A stretch of DNA of 37,372 nucleotides from Prevotella sp. (GTDB lineage Bacteria; Bacteroidota; Bacteroidia; Bacteroidales; Bacteroidaceae), in NCBI GenBank assembly GCA_024695815.1, contig JAILHK010000054.1:1-37372 (forward strand), given 5' to 3'. The notes beneath the pieces are model-generated. The model made no database searches and was not told the origin of the DNA. It saw only the letters and a program-made list of their open reading frames with translations. The position numbers were made by a program, and so were the translations under genes. Shown here one piece after another: positions 14,493 through 24,201 of the stretch. Position 1 is the stretch's first letter. Each line of letters begins with the position of its first letter.

Positions 14493-14963
14493 TTAGCGCT
14501 CTTCCAGTCTTGTGTCGAAGAAGACTGTCAGGGTTGGCGTGTAGGTGTTGGCCAGGCTGATGACCAGCTGACCCTTGTCGCCCTTCCAGACGGCCTCTTT
14601 GCGATCCTCGCCCTTGCTCTTGTAGTCGGGCATGCCGTAGAGTTCGGCATATTGGTCGCGCTTCTGCTGCCACAGCTGTCGAGTGCTGTCGTTGGTGGTG
14701 GCACTGAAGGTTTCCTGGATGACCAGAATGGTGTCGTTGTTGTTCTGGATAGACAGGTTGTAGGCCTTAGAGCCGGGCTTCACCAAGCTGATGACCACGC
14801 CATCGGTGTTGGCCGTGTCGATGACCAGACCGCGGGCTTTCATGGAATCGACAAACTGAGAGGTGGGCATGTCGAGCGACAGACCTTCGTAGGCCATATA
14901 TTCTCGTTTGCCACAGGCGCAGAGCATCAGCAGTGCTGCGCAAGCAAAAAGTAGTTTTTTCAT
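14493..14963 (-). CDS. Small lipoprotein of unknown function
   Basis: From ATG 14963 the protein is 156 residues and begins MKKLLFACAALLMLCACGKRE, a lipoprotein signal with lipobox LCAC. An upstream in-frame ATG at 15002 would add 13 charged residues before the signal, so 14963 is preferred. The mature part has strand-forming segments (DGVVISLVKPG, NDTILVIQETF) and ends NTYTPTLTVFFDTRLEER. I do not recognise a family. It lies 35 bp downstream of the SIMPL gene and probably shares its transcript and compartment, the periplasm or outer membrane. Confidence 0.75.
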   Translation of the reverse strand: MKKLLFACAALLMLCACGKREYMAYEGLSLDMPTSQFVDSMKARGLVIDTANTDGVVISLVKPGSKAYNLSIQNNNDTILVIQETFSATTNDSTRQLWQQKRDQYAELYGMPDYKSKGEDRKEAVWKGDKGQLVISLANTYTPTLTVFFDTRLEER

Positions 14964-14998
14964 GTCTTTGATCTTGTATTTTCTTTTTGATAAATGAA

Positions 14999-15685
14999 TC
15001 AATCTTCGAGCGAGTAGGTGATGGTGGTCACCACGCGCAGCTTCTTGATGTAAGGCGTGTTCTGGTCGCGGTCTTCAATCTCGAACTGTCCCTGTCCGGC
15101 CGTCTGGATGTTGCCAAGTTCGGCATCGCTGGCCTCGGCAAACTGCTCGGCGGTCTTCTGTGCGTTCTTGATAGCCTCGGCCATCATCTCGGGCTTCATC
15201 TGCTGGAATGAAGCATACTCGTAGTTGGGGTAGCTGCTGTCTATGGCCACGCCCTGCTTCAGCAGTTCACCCTGCTTGTAGATGGTCTGGTTCACCTCTT
15301 TCACCTTGTTGGTAGCCACGGTGACGGTGGTGTTGATGATATAGCGGAAGTTCTTCTGGTTGTCGCCCCATTCGCGAGCTTCCAGGTCGGTCACGGTAGG
15401 TGCGTTGACAGTAATCTCTTGCTCGCCGATGCCATTGGCCTTGAGGAAAGCCTTGATCTTGTCTGTCTGCACATTGATACGCTCATAGAGGGCAGGCAGA
15501 TCGTTGCCCGTCTCCTTTGTCGAGATGCTCCACGTTACCTTGTCGGCATTCACCTCGCGCTCGGCCAGTCCTTTCACGGTGACCTTGCGGTCTTTGTTGG
15601 CAAAAGTGTTAATGCCCGACTTGATGCACATTCCCAGCACGATGATGCCTACAGCCAGGATAAGAGATTCTTTAATTCTGTTCAT
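14999..15685 (-). CDS. SIMPL-domain (DUF541) protein
   Basis: The 228-residue protein has an N-terminal hydrophobic segment (residues 7-24) that anchors it or serves as a signal, then [19 protein letters not shown], the typical start of the SIMPL domain, and the body ending [20 protein letters not shown] proteins are periplasmic and widespread, with roles reported only in a few cases (membrane stress, kinase interaction). Here it heads a two-gene unit with the small lipoprotein. It is separated from the polysaccharide locus upstream by the terminator at 15699-15749, so it is not part of that locus. Confidence 0.85.
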   Translation of the reverse strand: MNRIKESLILAVGIIVLGMCIKSGINTFANKDRKVTVKGLAEREVNADKVTWSISTKETGNDLPALYERINVQTDKIKAFLKANGIGEQEITVNAPTVTDLEAREWGDNQKNFRYIINTTVTVATNKVKEVNQTIYKQGELLKQGVAIDSSYPNYEYASFQQMKPEMMAEAIKNAQKTAEQFAEASDAELGNIQTAGQGQFEIEDRDQNTPYIKKLRVVTTITYSLED

Positions 15686-15698
15686 AGTTAGTTGTATT

Positions 15699-15749
15699 AA
15701 AAAATTGCTTGCAAATTAACGAAACAATTCGCAAACTTGCAAGCAATTT
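15699..15749 (-). terminator. Terminator of the polysaccharide utilization locus
   Basis: Arms 15702-15714 (AAATTGCTTGCAA) and 15737-15749 (exact complement) enclose a 22-base loop, and on the - strand the stem runs straight into TTTTTT. It lies 46 bp after the last gene of the locus. Part of the same stretch (TTAATTTG on the - strand) may also act as the -7 region of the SIMPL gene. Confidence 0.7.
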
Positions 15750-15794
15750 CTATTAAAAGTGTTTAAATGTGCGACTTTTCGGCGCCAGACACAT

Positions 15795-18700
15795 TTATTT
15801 ATGCATAAACTTATAGGTCTGTCCGTTGGCACGGCGCAACACGTTCAGGCCTGCTACGGGGCTATTGACCTTCATGCCCAGGCTGTTGTAGATGGTGTCC
15901 TGTGCAGGGACAGCAGCATGGGGAGCAGTGATGCCGGCAGGCGATGAGTTGGTGTTGATCATCTTTTCGTTGGCAGCCTTGACACGGTCCTCGACAACCT
16001 TAATCACCGCACGGTCGTAAGTCATCAGTCCGTTGACCTCGGTCTCTACGTCGGTGGTTTGTGTATAGACGGCGGCAGCAAAGCAAGCCTTGTCGCCATT
16101 GAACGTGGTGCCCTGGCCCAGACGGGTAATGATGTCGGCATAGTGCTCGTAGCGATCGGTGACGCCTTCGATGGTGCCGTTGTCATTATAGGTGGTGGCA
16201 AACTTCTCGTACCAGCGGTGGCCCTCAACGTTGAGGCCCAGACCACCGTATTCGCCCAGTACCAGCGGCTTCTCGGGATCGTTGAAGTCGATCACGGGAT
16301 CTACGTAGCAGTGCAGGTCAACCATATCGCCGGCGCCCTTGTGGTGGTTACCACCAGAGGCGGGGTTGATAACACGACTGCCATCCAGCTCGCGGGTGTA
16401 GTCGCAGATGGCCTTGGTCTTGAACTGACCCCAGCTCTCGTTGAATGGTGTCCAAACCACGATGCAAGGATAGTTGTAGCACTGGTTGATGATGCTCTTC
16501 CACTCATTCTTGTAGGTGCTCTCAACAGCGGTTGAGATGCTGCCGTCGCCATTGTACCACTCGCGCTGTACCCATCCCTCGTTGCCACCGAAGGTAGAGG
16601 GCATATCTTGCCATACCATCAGACCGAGGCGGTCGCAGTGGTAGTACCAGCGGGCGGGCTCAACCTTCATGTGCTTACGAATCATGTTGAAGCCCCATTC
16701 CTTGGTCTTCTGGATGTCGTAAACCAGTGCTTCGTCGGTGGGGGCGGTGTAGATGCCGTCGGGCCAGTAGCCTTGATCCAAGGGACCGAGGTGGAACATG
16801 GGCTCGTTGTTGAGCATCAGGCGCCAGTAGCCGTTGGCGTCCTTACCGTAGGAAATCTTACGCAGGGCGGCATAGCTCTTCACGTGGTCAACCTCCTGAC
16901 CGTCGCTCAGGTAGATAATCTCTAGATCATAGAGGTTGGGGTGATAGGGTGTCCACAGCTTGCATGACTGTGCATCCAACTGACAGTTCACTGCCGATGA
17001 GGCTTTTACGGTCTGTTCGCTGATCACGGTGTTGCCTTTCTTCAGCAGCACTTTCACCTGGTCATTCTCGGTGGGTCTGTTCAGTGTGATGGTCAGATCG
17101 AAGCGGCTGTTGTCCACATCGGGGGTGATGCGCATGTCGTAGATGTTCTTATTGTTGACGGGCTCCAGCCATACGGTCTGCCAGATACCAGAACAGGGTG
17201 TGTACCAAATGGTGGTTGATTCGCTGTTGATTCGCTGCTTGCCCACAGGCTGTTTGCTGATGTCGGTGGGGTCGAGTACCTTCACCACGAGGGTGTTGGT
17301 GCCTTCTTTCAGTGCATTGGTAATGTCATACGAGAAGTTGGTGAAACCACCATTGTGTATACCGAGGCGCTTGCCGTTCAGATAGACAGTGGCATTGTAG
17401 TCCACGGCACCAAAGTTCAAAGTGATATTCTTGCCAGCCCATCCTTCAGGCACGGTGAACTCGCGCTTGTACCAGAGGGCTTCGTCGGCATCCAGCTGGC
17501 GCTTTACACCCGAGAGACTTGACTCAATGGGGTAGGGCACCAGAATCTTGCCGTCGTAGTCTGTTGGCTGCGAGGCGTTGGTCTTGGTGATGGTATAATC
17601 CCACAGACCGTTCAGGTTCATCCAGTCTTTGCGCTCAAACTGTGGACGAGGATACTCGGGCAGAGGATTGTTGGCTGTCACATCCTTGGTGAAAATTGAC
17701 TGCAGACCGCCTTCAACAGGCTTCCATTCGGTCTGGACGGCGGGCTTGGGAGCAATCTTGTCCATGAGCACCTTCATCCAGTGACCACCAATCACTGAGC
17801 GAGCGCGGAAACCGCGGGCAGAACCGTTGCCGTTGGTCCAGTACCAGTCGCTGAGTGGCCAGCGGGTTGGTGTCTCGTTGGCATATTTATAGACACGGTC
17901 GGCAAACTGCAGGAAGGTCTCTGTATCGGGAGCCATTGGTGCTGCCCACATCACCCAGTCGCTCTTGGTGTAAGCCTCGCGACTGTCAAGTGGCAGACCG
18001 TAGGTGTTCTGCTTGGTCAGGTAGTACTTGATTTCGCGGCGCATCACGTCGGGCGAGAACATGTTCAGGCCCCACAGCTTGTCCCATACCAAGTTATACT
18101 TGATGCTCCAGGTGTTGCCACGGTCGAAGGCCAGTTTGTAGTGGTCGCCATCGCGGGCGTCAACTTCCCAAATCTTGGCCATCTGGCGAGCTTTCTCTGC
18201 ATAGGGCTGCCAATCGCTCTCCTTGAAACCAGCCATACGTGCTATTTCTGCATAAGCAGCAACACCGAAAATGGCCTTCAGCGACAGGTTGGCATTGTGA
18301 GCCCAGTGGCCGGCAAAGTCGTCGGTACACAACTGGTTAGAGGGATCCTGGCCGTTGTCGCGCAGGTAGTTGGCCCACTGGCGCAGCATGATGATGTCTG
18401 CACGGCTGAGCCAGTTCGTATTGCCATCGATACGACAGATGGCAGCAACGAGTGTCAGGATGTTGCCACTCTCCTCGATAGGCATGTTGCCTGCAAAGCC
18501 ACCACCAGCGTCAGGACGCGTGATAGAGTAAACCTGTCCGTTGGCGTGAGGATAGGTACCCAGGTCGTGGGCAGCAAAGTTGCTGAAGCCCCAACGGTTG
18601 CTGCGGCAATAGTCCAGAATAGAACGAATCATGCCCTTCTGAAGGTCTGTGTTGTAGCACAGGAACAGGGGGGCTTCAGGGTAGGTCAGGTCAACAGTGT

Positions 18701-20354
18701 TGACACAACCGTTAGAGTTGTTTTCTTTTGAGAAATAAAGCAGCTGACCCTTGTTGTCCTGGAACAGCTTATGAGCAGCCAGCACATGACGGTAAGAACC
18801 CGACAGCAGCTCGGCGTATTTCACGTTGCCGGCAGCCAGACCGTCGTCGTAGATGGTCTTGTCTTGAGCCTTACAACGGTCCATGATGCTACGGTAGTTC
18901 TGGTTCATCTCCTCGAAAGCCTGGAAGATGGTCTTGCCATCGCGGGCCCAGTAGCCGGGATAGTCCACATCCATGTAGCGCATGTCCTTGATCTCGTCGT
19001 AGCCAATCATCATATAGCTGCTGGCAGTCTTGACATTGCCCAGGTCTTTCATGTAGGCCAGTGCAGGCATAGAGGCGGGGTCTGTGCTGTTCTGAGTGCC
19101 GCTGTAGGGCAACAGCTTACCGTTCTGAATGAAGTTGTTCTCCATGTTCAGACCATCGGCAACGCTGACCTGACCATTGATGGCAGGGATATACAGATAG
19201 CCCCAGTCGATGGTGATGAGGTCGCCAACGCGTCCGAGAATCTTCTGTGCAACAGAGCCAGACTTGATATACTGGATGCCGTTCTCGGTGACAATGCTTG
19301 AGGTGGTCTCCTGACTGCTCTCGTTCACGGTGAGTTGTGGCGTGGTGGCAAAGTAGAACTGCACATCGTGGGTGTTGCCATCGGTGGCGCGTACCTGATA
19401 GCTCAGGTAGTTGACAGGAACGGAAATCAGGTCGAGGTCGTCCATCACCATAGGTGCGGTGAAGACAACGTCGAGCTCCACAGGACCGCAGGTGAAGGTG
19501 TAGTAGGTACTGGTGGCCAGTACGTTGCAACGCTTCTGGGTGGCCTTGATGGTGGCTTCGCTGGTATTCTTCACGTTCTCGAACAGACCGAAGTCGATAT
19601 AGGCACCGCCCTTGGTGTTATGACAGTGGGCGGCAATCATGTTGTTGCCCTCGTGCAACAGTGCCTTCTCGGTGGCAGTCAACTTGTGAAGCTCGCCCTG
19701 AATCCATGTCTCGCCGGTCTGTATGACGCGCGTACCATTTATATATAACTCGAAGACGTCGTCGTGAGAGAACTGTACCCAGAGCTCTTTCTGCAGTTCC
19801 TCTGCTGTGAGCGACACCGTGCGACGTACGTAGATGTCAGAGTTCTCGCTGGTCCAGTTGTTGCGCACATGAGGATATTCTCCTGGTGTTCCCCAGGCCG
19901 ACTCTTGCGTCTTCCAGCTGGCGTCGTCGAAAGAGGCTGCGGTCCATGCTGTACCACTTTGCGTCTCGTAAGATACCTTACCTGTCCAGCCCTTGTCGGC
20001 TTTGGTCATCGGCGCAATGGCCGACAGCACATACTCGCGTTGTGTACCCATGAAGCGGTACGACTTGCCATCAACGCGCAGAATACCATCCATGGCCTTC
20101 TCGGCATCGCTCCAGTGACGGGTGGTGCCATCGTTCAAACGGTCGAATGGCGACCAGAACGAAAAGTAGGGATCGTTGGTGAACAGGGGAACTGATGGCA
20201 GACGCAACGCTGTCTCCTGATAGGGAACGAAGTCGTCGGCCGTTTGTGAATGGGCCGATGTGGCTGTCAACAACAGGCAGGTTGCGGCCAATGCGGTTTT
20301 TAGTTTCATCATATCCTGAAGGTTTTTATTGTTAGTTAATAAAAATTGTTTCAT
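15795..20354 (-). CDS. DUF4965-family enzyme fused to a GH2 glycoside hydrolase
   Basis: This 1519-residue protein joins two enzymes. Residues about 38-860 follow the DUF4964/DUF5127/DUF4965/DUF1793 order of the fungal glutaminase-A-like family (LRLPSVPLFTNDPYFSFWSP, YYTFTCGPVELDVVFTAPM, SYMMIGYDEI, FSKENNSNGCVNTVDLTYPE, QLCTDDFAGHWAHNANLS), with a jelly-roll insert near 130-250. Residues about 890-1450 are GH2: FERKDWMNLNGLWDYTI, acid/base Glu1306 in WTPFNESWGQ and nucleophile Glu1368 in VLGEYGGLG. The last 35 residues (NSLGMKVNSPVAGLNVLR...) resemble a T9SS-type C-terminal sorting motif. The ATG at 20354 overlaps the stop of GH76 (ATGA), but the signal peptide MMKLKTALAATCLLL begins at residue 15 (20312), an equally likely start. 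GH2 members act on beta-linked galactose, mannose or glucuronate; which one is undecided. Confidence 0.9.
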   Translation of the reverse strand: MKQFLLTNNKNLQDMMKLKTALAATCLLLTATSAHSQTADDFVPYQETALRLPSVPLFTNDPYFSFWSPFDRLNDGTTRHWSDAEKAMDGILRVDGKSYRFMGTQREYVLSAIAPMTKADKGWTGKVSYETQSGTAWTAASFDDASWKTQESAWGTPGEYPHVRNNWTSENSDIYVRRTVSLTAEELQKELWVQFSHDDVFELYINGTRVIQTGETWIQGELHKLTATEKALLHEGNNMIAAHCHNTKGGAYIDFGLFENVKNTSEATIKATQKRCNVLATSTYYTFTCGPVELDVVFTAPMVMDDLDLISVPVNYLSYQVRATDGNTHDVQFYFATTPQLTVNESSQETTSSIVTENGIQYIKSGSVAQKILGRVGDLITIDWGYLYIPAINGQVSVADGLNMENNFIQNGKLLPYSGTQNSTDPASMPALAYMKDLGNVKTASSYMMIGYDEIKDMRYMDVDYPGYWARDGKTIFQAFEEMNQNYRSIMDRCKAQDKTIYDDGLAAGNVKYAELLSGSYRHVLAAHKLFQDNKGQLLYFSKENNSNGCVNTVDLTYPEAPLFLCYNTDLQKGMIRSILDYCRSNRWGFSNFAAHDLGTYPHANGQVYSITRPDAGGGFAGNMPIEESGNILTLVAAICRIDGNTNWLSRADIIMLRQWANYLRDNGQDPSNQLCTDDFAGHWAHNANLSLKAIFGVAAYAEIARMAGFKESDWQPYAEKARQMAKIWEVDARDGDHYKLAFDRGNTWSIKYNLVWDKLWGLNMFSPDVMRREIKYYLTKQNTYGLPLDSREAYTKSDWVMWAAPMAPDTETFLQFADRVYKYANETPTRWPLSDWYWTNGNGSARGFRARSVIGGHWMKVLMDKIAPKPAVQTEWKPVEGGLQSIFTKDVTANNPLPEYPRPQFERKDWMNLNGLWDYTITKTNASQPTDYDGKILVPYPIESSLSGVKRQLDADEALWYKREFTVPEGWAGKNITLNFGAVDYNATVYLNGKRLGIHNGGFTNFSYDITNALKEGTNTLVVKVLDPTDISKQPVGKQRINSESTTIWYTPCSGIWQTVWLEPVNNKNIYDMRITPDVDNSRFDLTITLNRPTENDQVKVLLKKGNTVISEQTVKASSAVNCQLDAQSCKLWTPYHPNLYDLEIIYLSDGQEVDHVKSYAALRKISYGKDANGYWRLMLNNEPMFHLGPLDQGYWPDGIYTAPTDEALVYDIQKTKEWGFNMIRKHMKVEPARWYYHCDRLGLMVWQDMPSTFGGNEGWVQREWYNGDGSISTAVESTYKNEWKSIINQCYNYPCIVVWTPFNESWGQFKTKAICDYTRELDGSRVINPASGGNHHKGAGDMVDLHCYVDPVIDFNDPEKPLVLGEYGGLGLNVEGHRWYEKFATTYNDNGTIEGVTDRYEHYADIITRLGQGTTFNGDKACFAAAVYTQTTDVETEVNGLMTYDRAVIKVVEDRVKAANEKMINTNSSPAGITAPHAAVPAQDTIYNSLGMKVNSPVAGLNVLRRANGQTYKFMHK

Positions 20355-21925
20355 CGCTTTACCAATAGCTTTTGGCCTTTTCGAATGTAAAGACCGCTTG
20401 GCAGTGTGTTCACGCTGCTGCTGATGACTTTGCCATCCAAGGTATATACCTTGTTGTCAGGCTGTCGGTTGAACGCCGTATTTTGGATGGCTGAAGCCTG
20501 TGACTTGCGGTACTGCCATACAGCCAGCATGGCATATTCGGCAGCAAACGAAGCTTGGTGGAAACCTTTGGTCTTGTAGCTGTCGCCCCAACCGCTCAGC
20601 AGATTGATGGGGAGCATATTTTGGCGGTTGAAATGCTCGAAAGCATAGTCCAGGTTGTTTTGGAAACTTTCCAAAGAGCGGTTTGAGTAGGTACTCAGTT
20701 CCGTCTGGTCTGCATCGACAAATGCGCGCATCAGCACATTGTCGAACCAAGCATTGAAGCCCTGGAGGGCATTGGCATCGGTAGGCCACTCGTAGTAGGT
20801 CTTTCCGCTGATGCGCCTGGGATGTGCAAAGTTCTGGAAACTCTTCTTGGTCAGATCGCTTACGTCGTTGCTATACTCTTCGGCACTGGTGGTGTGTAGC
20901 AGTTCTACAGCGCCAGCCAGCATGGTGCCGGTGTTATAGGTATAGGCATTGCCAACATGGGTACCGTTGTCCACGTGGGCACGACGCCTCTTCAAACCGC
21001 TGTCCACGTACTGCAGTTCGCCGACGGCTGCACCGAGCATGTCCCAGTAAACACCAGTATCCTCGTTGAGCAGGTACTTCTTCTGCCAAGCATAAATCTT
21101 CTTGGCAAAATCTAGATAGAGGTCGGAACGCTTCACCAAAGCGGTGACCAGTGCGTTGTCCGTATCGCGATAGTAATATTCACAGTCGGCCTTCTCATCG
21201 GGTGTGGCATAGATGCGGTGCAGCCATACCAGAGGCTGGATGATAGGACCGTTAGAGCAGGCGTGCTTAGAGTTGTAGCCAGGGCCCCATGTGATGCCGC
21301 CGTACTCCTCGCCATTGGCGTCGCGCCAGCAGTCCCATCCGTCGATGACGTAGTCGGCGAGGTGGGTGGCCTCTTCCAGATAGCTCTGCTTGCCAGTCAG
21401 TTGATAGGCGCGAATCAGCTCGCGGGCAATCCACATCTGGTCATCGTAAACGTTGTACTTCAGGTTGTCGCCGGTCACGTTGGCCAGATTACGCTGGCTG
21501 GCACGAGGAACGGCATAAACGCTCCATTTGCGGCGGCTGGCATAAGAGAATAGAATATAGGTACCTTTATAATATGCCAGATTGTCGATGAGCATGTCAA
21601 GCTGGTTGGCATACTTGTCGAAATGCTCTGTATAAAGTTCGGGCTCGACATCTTTCAAGGTCTTCAACGCTTCGAGCACAGAGCAGTGCGCCTCGATGGC
21701 TGCCGTGTATGGCCATACATCAGAAGGACCGCTAACCTCGTCGCTCTCAGTGTCGCAGACGTCTGCCATATACTTATTGGTGTCGGTGCCGCGGAACGAG
21801 CGCTCCATGGTGGCATCGAGAATCAGCATCGCACGCTTCAAGTTCTGCACAGCCATTTCAGACTGTGCTAAACTTGATGCGTTGATGCCTAACGTAAGTA
21901 GGAGTAATGAAATTATCTTTTTCAT
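20351..21925 (-). CDS. GH76 alpha-1,6-mannanase-like enzyme
   Basis: The 524-residue protein has a signal peptide (MKKIISLLLLTLGINASSLAQ) and an alpha/alpha-barrel sequence with the GH76 catalytic Asp pair D161-D162 in YNVYDDQMWIARE. Supporting pieces are GPSDVWPYTAAIEA, EEYGGITWGPGYNSKHACSNGP and YTYNTGTMLAGAVELL. GH76 enzymes cut alpha-1,6-linked mannose backbones from the inside. The C-terminal end (VYTLDGKVISSSVNTLPSGL, YIRKGQKLLVKR) is a T9SS-like sorting tail, so the enzyme may sit on the cell surface. Its start overlaps the GH92 stop and its stop overlaps the next start, so three enzymes are translationally coupled. Confidence 0.88.
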   Translation of the reverse strand: MKKIISLLLLTLGINASSLAQSEMAVQNLKRAMLILDATMERSFRGTDTNKYMADVCDTESDEVSGPSDVWPYTAAIEAHCSVLEALKTLKDVEPELYTEHFDKYANQLDMLIDNLAYYKGTYILFSYASRRKWSVYAVPRASQRNLANVTGDNLKYNVYDDQMWIARELIRAYQLTGKQSYLEEATHLADYVIDGWDCWRDANGEEYGGITWGPGYNSKHACSNGPIIQPLVWLHRIYATPDEKADCEYYYRDTDNALVTALVKRSDLYLDFAKKIYAWQKKYLLNEDTGVYWDMLGAAVGELQYVDSGLKRRRAHVDNGTHVGNAYTYNTGTMLAGAVELLHTTSAEEYSNDVSDLTKKSFQNFAHPRRISGKTYYEWPTDANALQGFNAWFDNVLMRAFVDADQTELSTYSNRSLESFQNNLDYAFEHFNRQNMLPINLLSGWGDSYKTKGFHQASFAAEYAMLAVWQYRKSQASAIQNTAFNRQPDNKVYTLDGKVISSSVNTLPSGLYIRKGQKLLVKR

Positions 21926-24201
21926 TTCTTGAGGGTCTTTGAGAACGAATAGGGGGCAGAAGCCTCGCTGACACCGCGCTGGCGGTTAGGCGTGGTCTGC
22001 ATGGTGTATTCAATTCGTCCGCCCTGCAATAGGTCTTGATGGTCCAGATAGTTCTTGTCGTACGACTGACCGTTGAAGGTCATGTTGCCAATGTAGCGGG
22101 CCTCGCCACTATTGTTGTTGGCCTGAATCTCCAGGGTCTTGTTGCCTGGCAGGTGCAGGATCATCTTGTCGAAGTAAGGAGTGCCCAGTGCATATTGGTT
22201 GGAACCGGGACATACGGGGTAGAAGCCCATGGCAGAGAATACATACCAGGCAGATGTCTGGCCGTTGTCCTCGTCGCCGCAGTAGCCATCGGGGGCAGCG
22301 GTGTAGAGTCGATCCATGGCCTCGCGAACCCAGTACTGGGTCTTCCAAGGCTGTGATGCCCAGTCGTAGAGGTAAATCATGTGCTGGATGGGCTGGTTGC
22401 CATGTGCATAGTTACCCATGTTCATAATCTGCATCTCGCGAATCTCGTGGATGACGCCGCCATAGTAACTGTCGTCGAACAATGGTGGAACGCTGAACAC
22501 AGAGTCGAGCATCTGGATGAAGTCGTTCGTGCCACCCATCAGGTTGATGAGTCCCTGAGGATCGTGGAATACCGACCAGGTGTAGTGCCAGGCATTACCC
22601 TCGGTGAAAGCATCACCCCATTTCAGGGGGTTGAAAGGTGACTGGAAGGTGCCATCGGCATTGCGACCACGCATCAGCTTAGACTCCTTGTCGAACACTT
22701 TCTGATAGTTCATGGCATGCTCGCGGAAGGGCTTCAGCTCCTTCTTCGACTTGCCAAGTGACAGACCTAACTGGTAGATGCACCAGTCGTCGTAGGCATA
22801 CTCCAGGGTGCGAGCCACACTCTCACGGATACCGGTGTTGTAGGGCACGTAGCCCAACTTGTTATACTGCTCAAATCCCAGACGACCCGTAGAAGATACC
22901 TGTGGGTGAACGGCATTGGCACCATGTACTACTGCCTTCCAAAGGGTCTCGATGTCGTAGCCACGCAGACCTTTCAGGTAGGCATCGGCCACGATTGAGG
23001 CAGAGTTATTGCCCACCATACAACCACGATGGCCAGGACTTGCCCACTCGGGCAGGAAGCCACTCTCAAGATAGGTGTTGACCAGACCTGCCTGCATCTG
23101 CTGGTTCATCTCGGGATAAAGAAGGTTCAGTAGGGGGAACAGCGAACGGAATGTGTCCCAGAAACCTGTGTCGGTAAACATATAGCCGGGTTTTACTTCG
23201 CCATTGTAGGGACTGTAGTGCACAATCTCGCCGTTGGCACCCTTCTCAAAGAACATACGGGGGAAGAGGACGGCACGATACAGACAGCTATAGAATGTGC
23301 GGAGGTGGTCGATGTTGTTGTCTTTCACCTCAACACGGCCCAGCACTTCGTTCCAGCGGTTCTTGCCTTGCTGGCAAACGGTCTCAAACGATTTGCCTTT
23401 CACTTCGCCAAGATTTCTGATGGCCTGCTCTTCGCTGATGAACGATGAGGCCACACGCAACGTCACTTGGTCGCCACGCTTGGTCTCGAAACCAACGATG
23501 GCACCGGCATGCTTGGTCTGAACCTCGGTCTTGTCGGTCATCTTGCCATTGTCAACGGTCTTCACAAAGGTGAAAGGACGATCGCACTCAATGACGAAAT
23601 AGTTCTTGAAGTTGGCTGGAACACCACCGCTGTTTTTGGTCGTGTAACCAATAATTCTGTTGCCAGACACTTTCACGAAAGAGCCATTGTCGAAGGCATC
23701 AACCACGATGCGGGCTTCGCTGGTTTCGGGATAGGTGAAACGCATCACCACGGCACGTTCCGTAGGTGTCATCTCGGCAGTCACGTCGTGGTCGGCCAGA
23801 TATACTTTATAATAGTATGGACGAGCCACCTCAGCCTTGTGCGAGAACCACGATGCACGCTCGTTCTCGTTGAACACGGTGCGAGTGGTTGGCATAATGG
23901 CAAACTGACCATAGTCGTTGATCCATGGTGAGGGCTGGTGGGTCTGCTTCAGTCCACGAATTTTTTCTGCGTCATAGGTGTAAGCCCATCCGTCGCCCAT
24001 CTTTCCTGTCTGGGGCATCCAGAAGTTCATGCCCCAAGGCATGGCGATGGCTGGGTAGGTATTACCGGTTGATAGTGAAACTTTCGACTGTGTACCAACG
24101 AGGGTACTTACATAATCAACAGGCTCTGCTGCTTGTGCCGACCAGGTGGTCAGGCACAGCAGCAGAACGCTGATAGAGTGTTTTGAAAAAATATTTACCA
24201 T
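21922..24201 (-). CDS. GH92 alpha-mannosidase
   Basis: The 759-residue protein has a signal peptide ending near WSAQAAE and the GH92 pattern from the start (YVSTLVGTQSK, TGNTYPAIAMPWGMNFWMPQTG, LKQTHQPSPWINDYG). The calcium and catalytic region GDEDNGQTSAWYVFSAMGFYP lies near residues 635-655, followed by LGTPYFDKMILHLP. GH92 enzymes are calcium-dependent exo-mannosidases that remove alpha-1,2, 1,3, 1,4 or 1,6 mannose; the exact linkage cannot be read off. Its start overlaps the lipoprotein gene upstream by 7 bp. Together with GH76 it fits stepwise breakdown of an alpha-mannan. Confidence 0.95.
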   Translation of the reverse strand: MVNIFSKHSISVLLLCLTTWSAQAAEPVDYVSTLVGTQSKVSLSTGNTYPAIAMPWGMNFWMPQTGKMGDGWAYTYDAEKIRGLKQTHQPSPWINDYGQFAIMPTTRTVFNENERASWFSHKAEVARPYYYKVYLADHDVTAEMTPTERAVVMRFTYPETSEARIVVDAFDNGSFVKVSGNRIIGYTTKNSGGVPANFKNYFVIECDRPFTFVKTVDNGKMTDKTEVQTKHAGAIVGFETKRGDQVTLRVASSFISEEQAIRNLGEVKGKSFETVCQQGKNRWNEVLGRVEVKDNNIDHLRTFYSCLYRAVLFPRMFFEKGANGEIVHYSPYNGEVKPGYMFTDTGFWDTFRSLFPLLNLLYPEMNQQMQAGLVNTYLESGFLPEWASPGHRGCMVGNNSASIVADAYLKGLRGYDIETLWKAVVHGANAVHPQVSSTGRLGFEQYNKLGYVPYNTGIRESVARTLEYAYDDWCIYQLGLSLGKSKKELKPFREHAMNYQKVFDKESKLMRGRNADGTFQSPFNPLKWGDAFTEGNAWHYTWSVFHDPQGLINLMGGTNDFIQMLDSVFSVPPLFDDSYYGGVIHEIREMQIMNMGNYAHGNQPIQHMIYLYDWASQPWKTQYWVREAMDRLYTAAPDGYCGDEDNGQTSAWYVFSAMGFYPVCPGSNQYALGTPYFDKMILHLPGNKTLEIQANNNSGEARYIGNMTFNGQSYDKNYLDHQDLLQGGRIEYTMQTTPNRQRGVSEASAPYSFSKTLKK

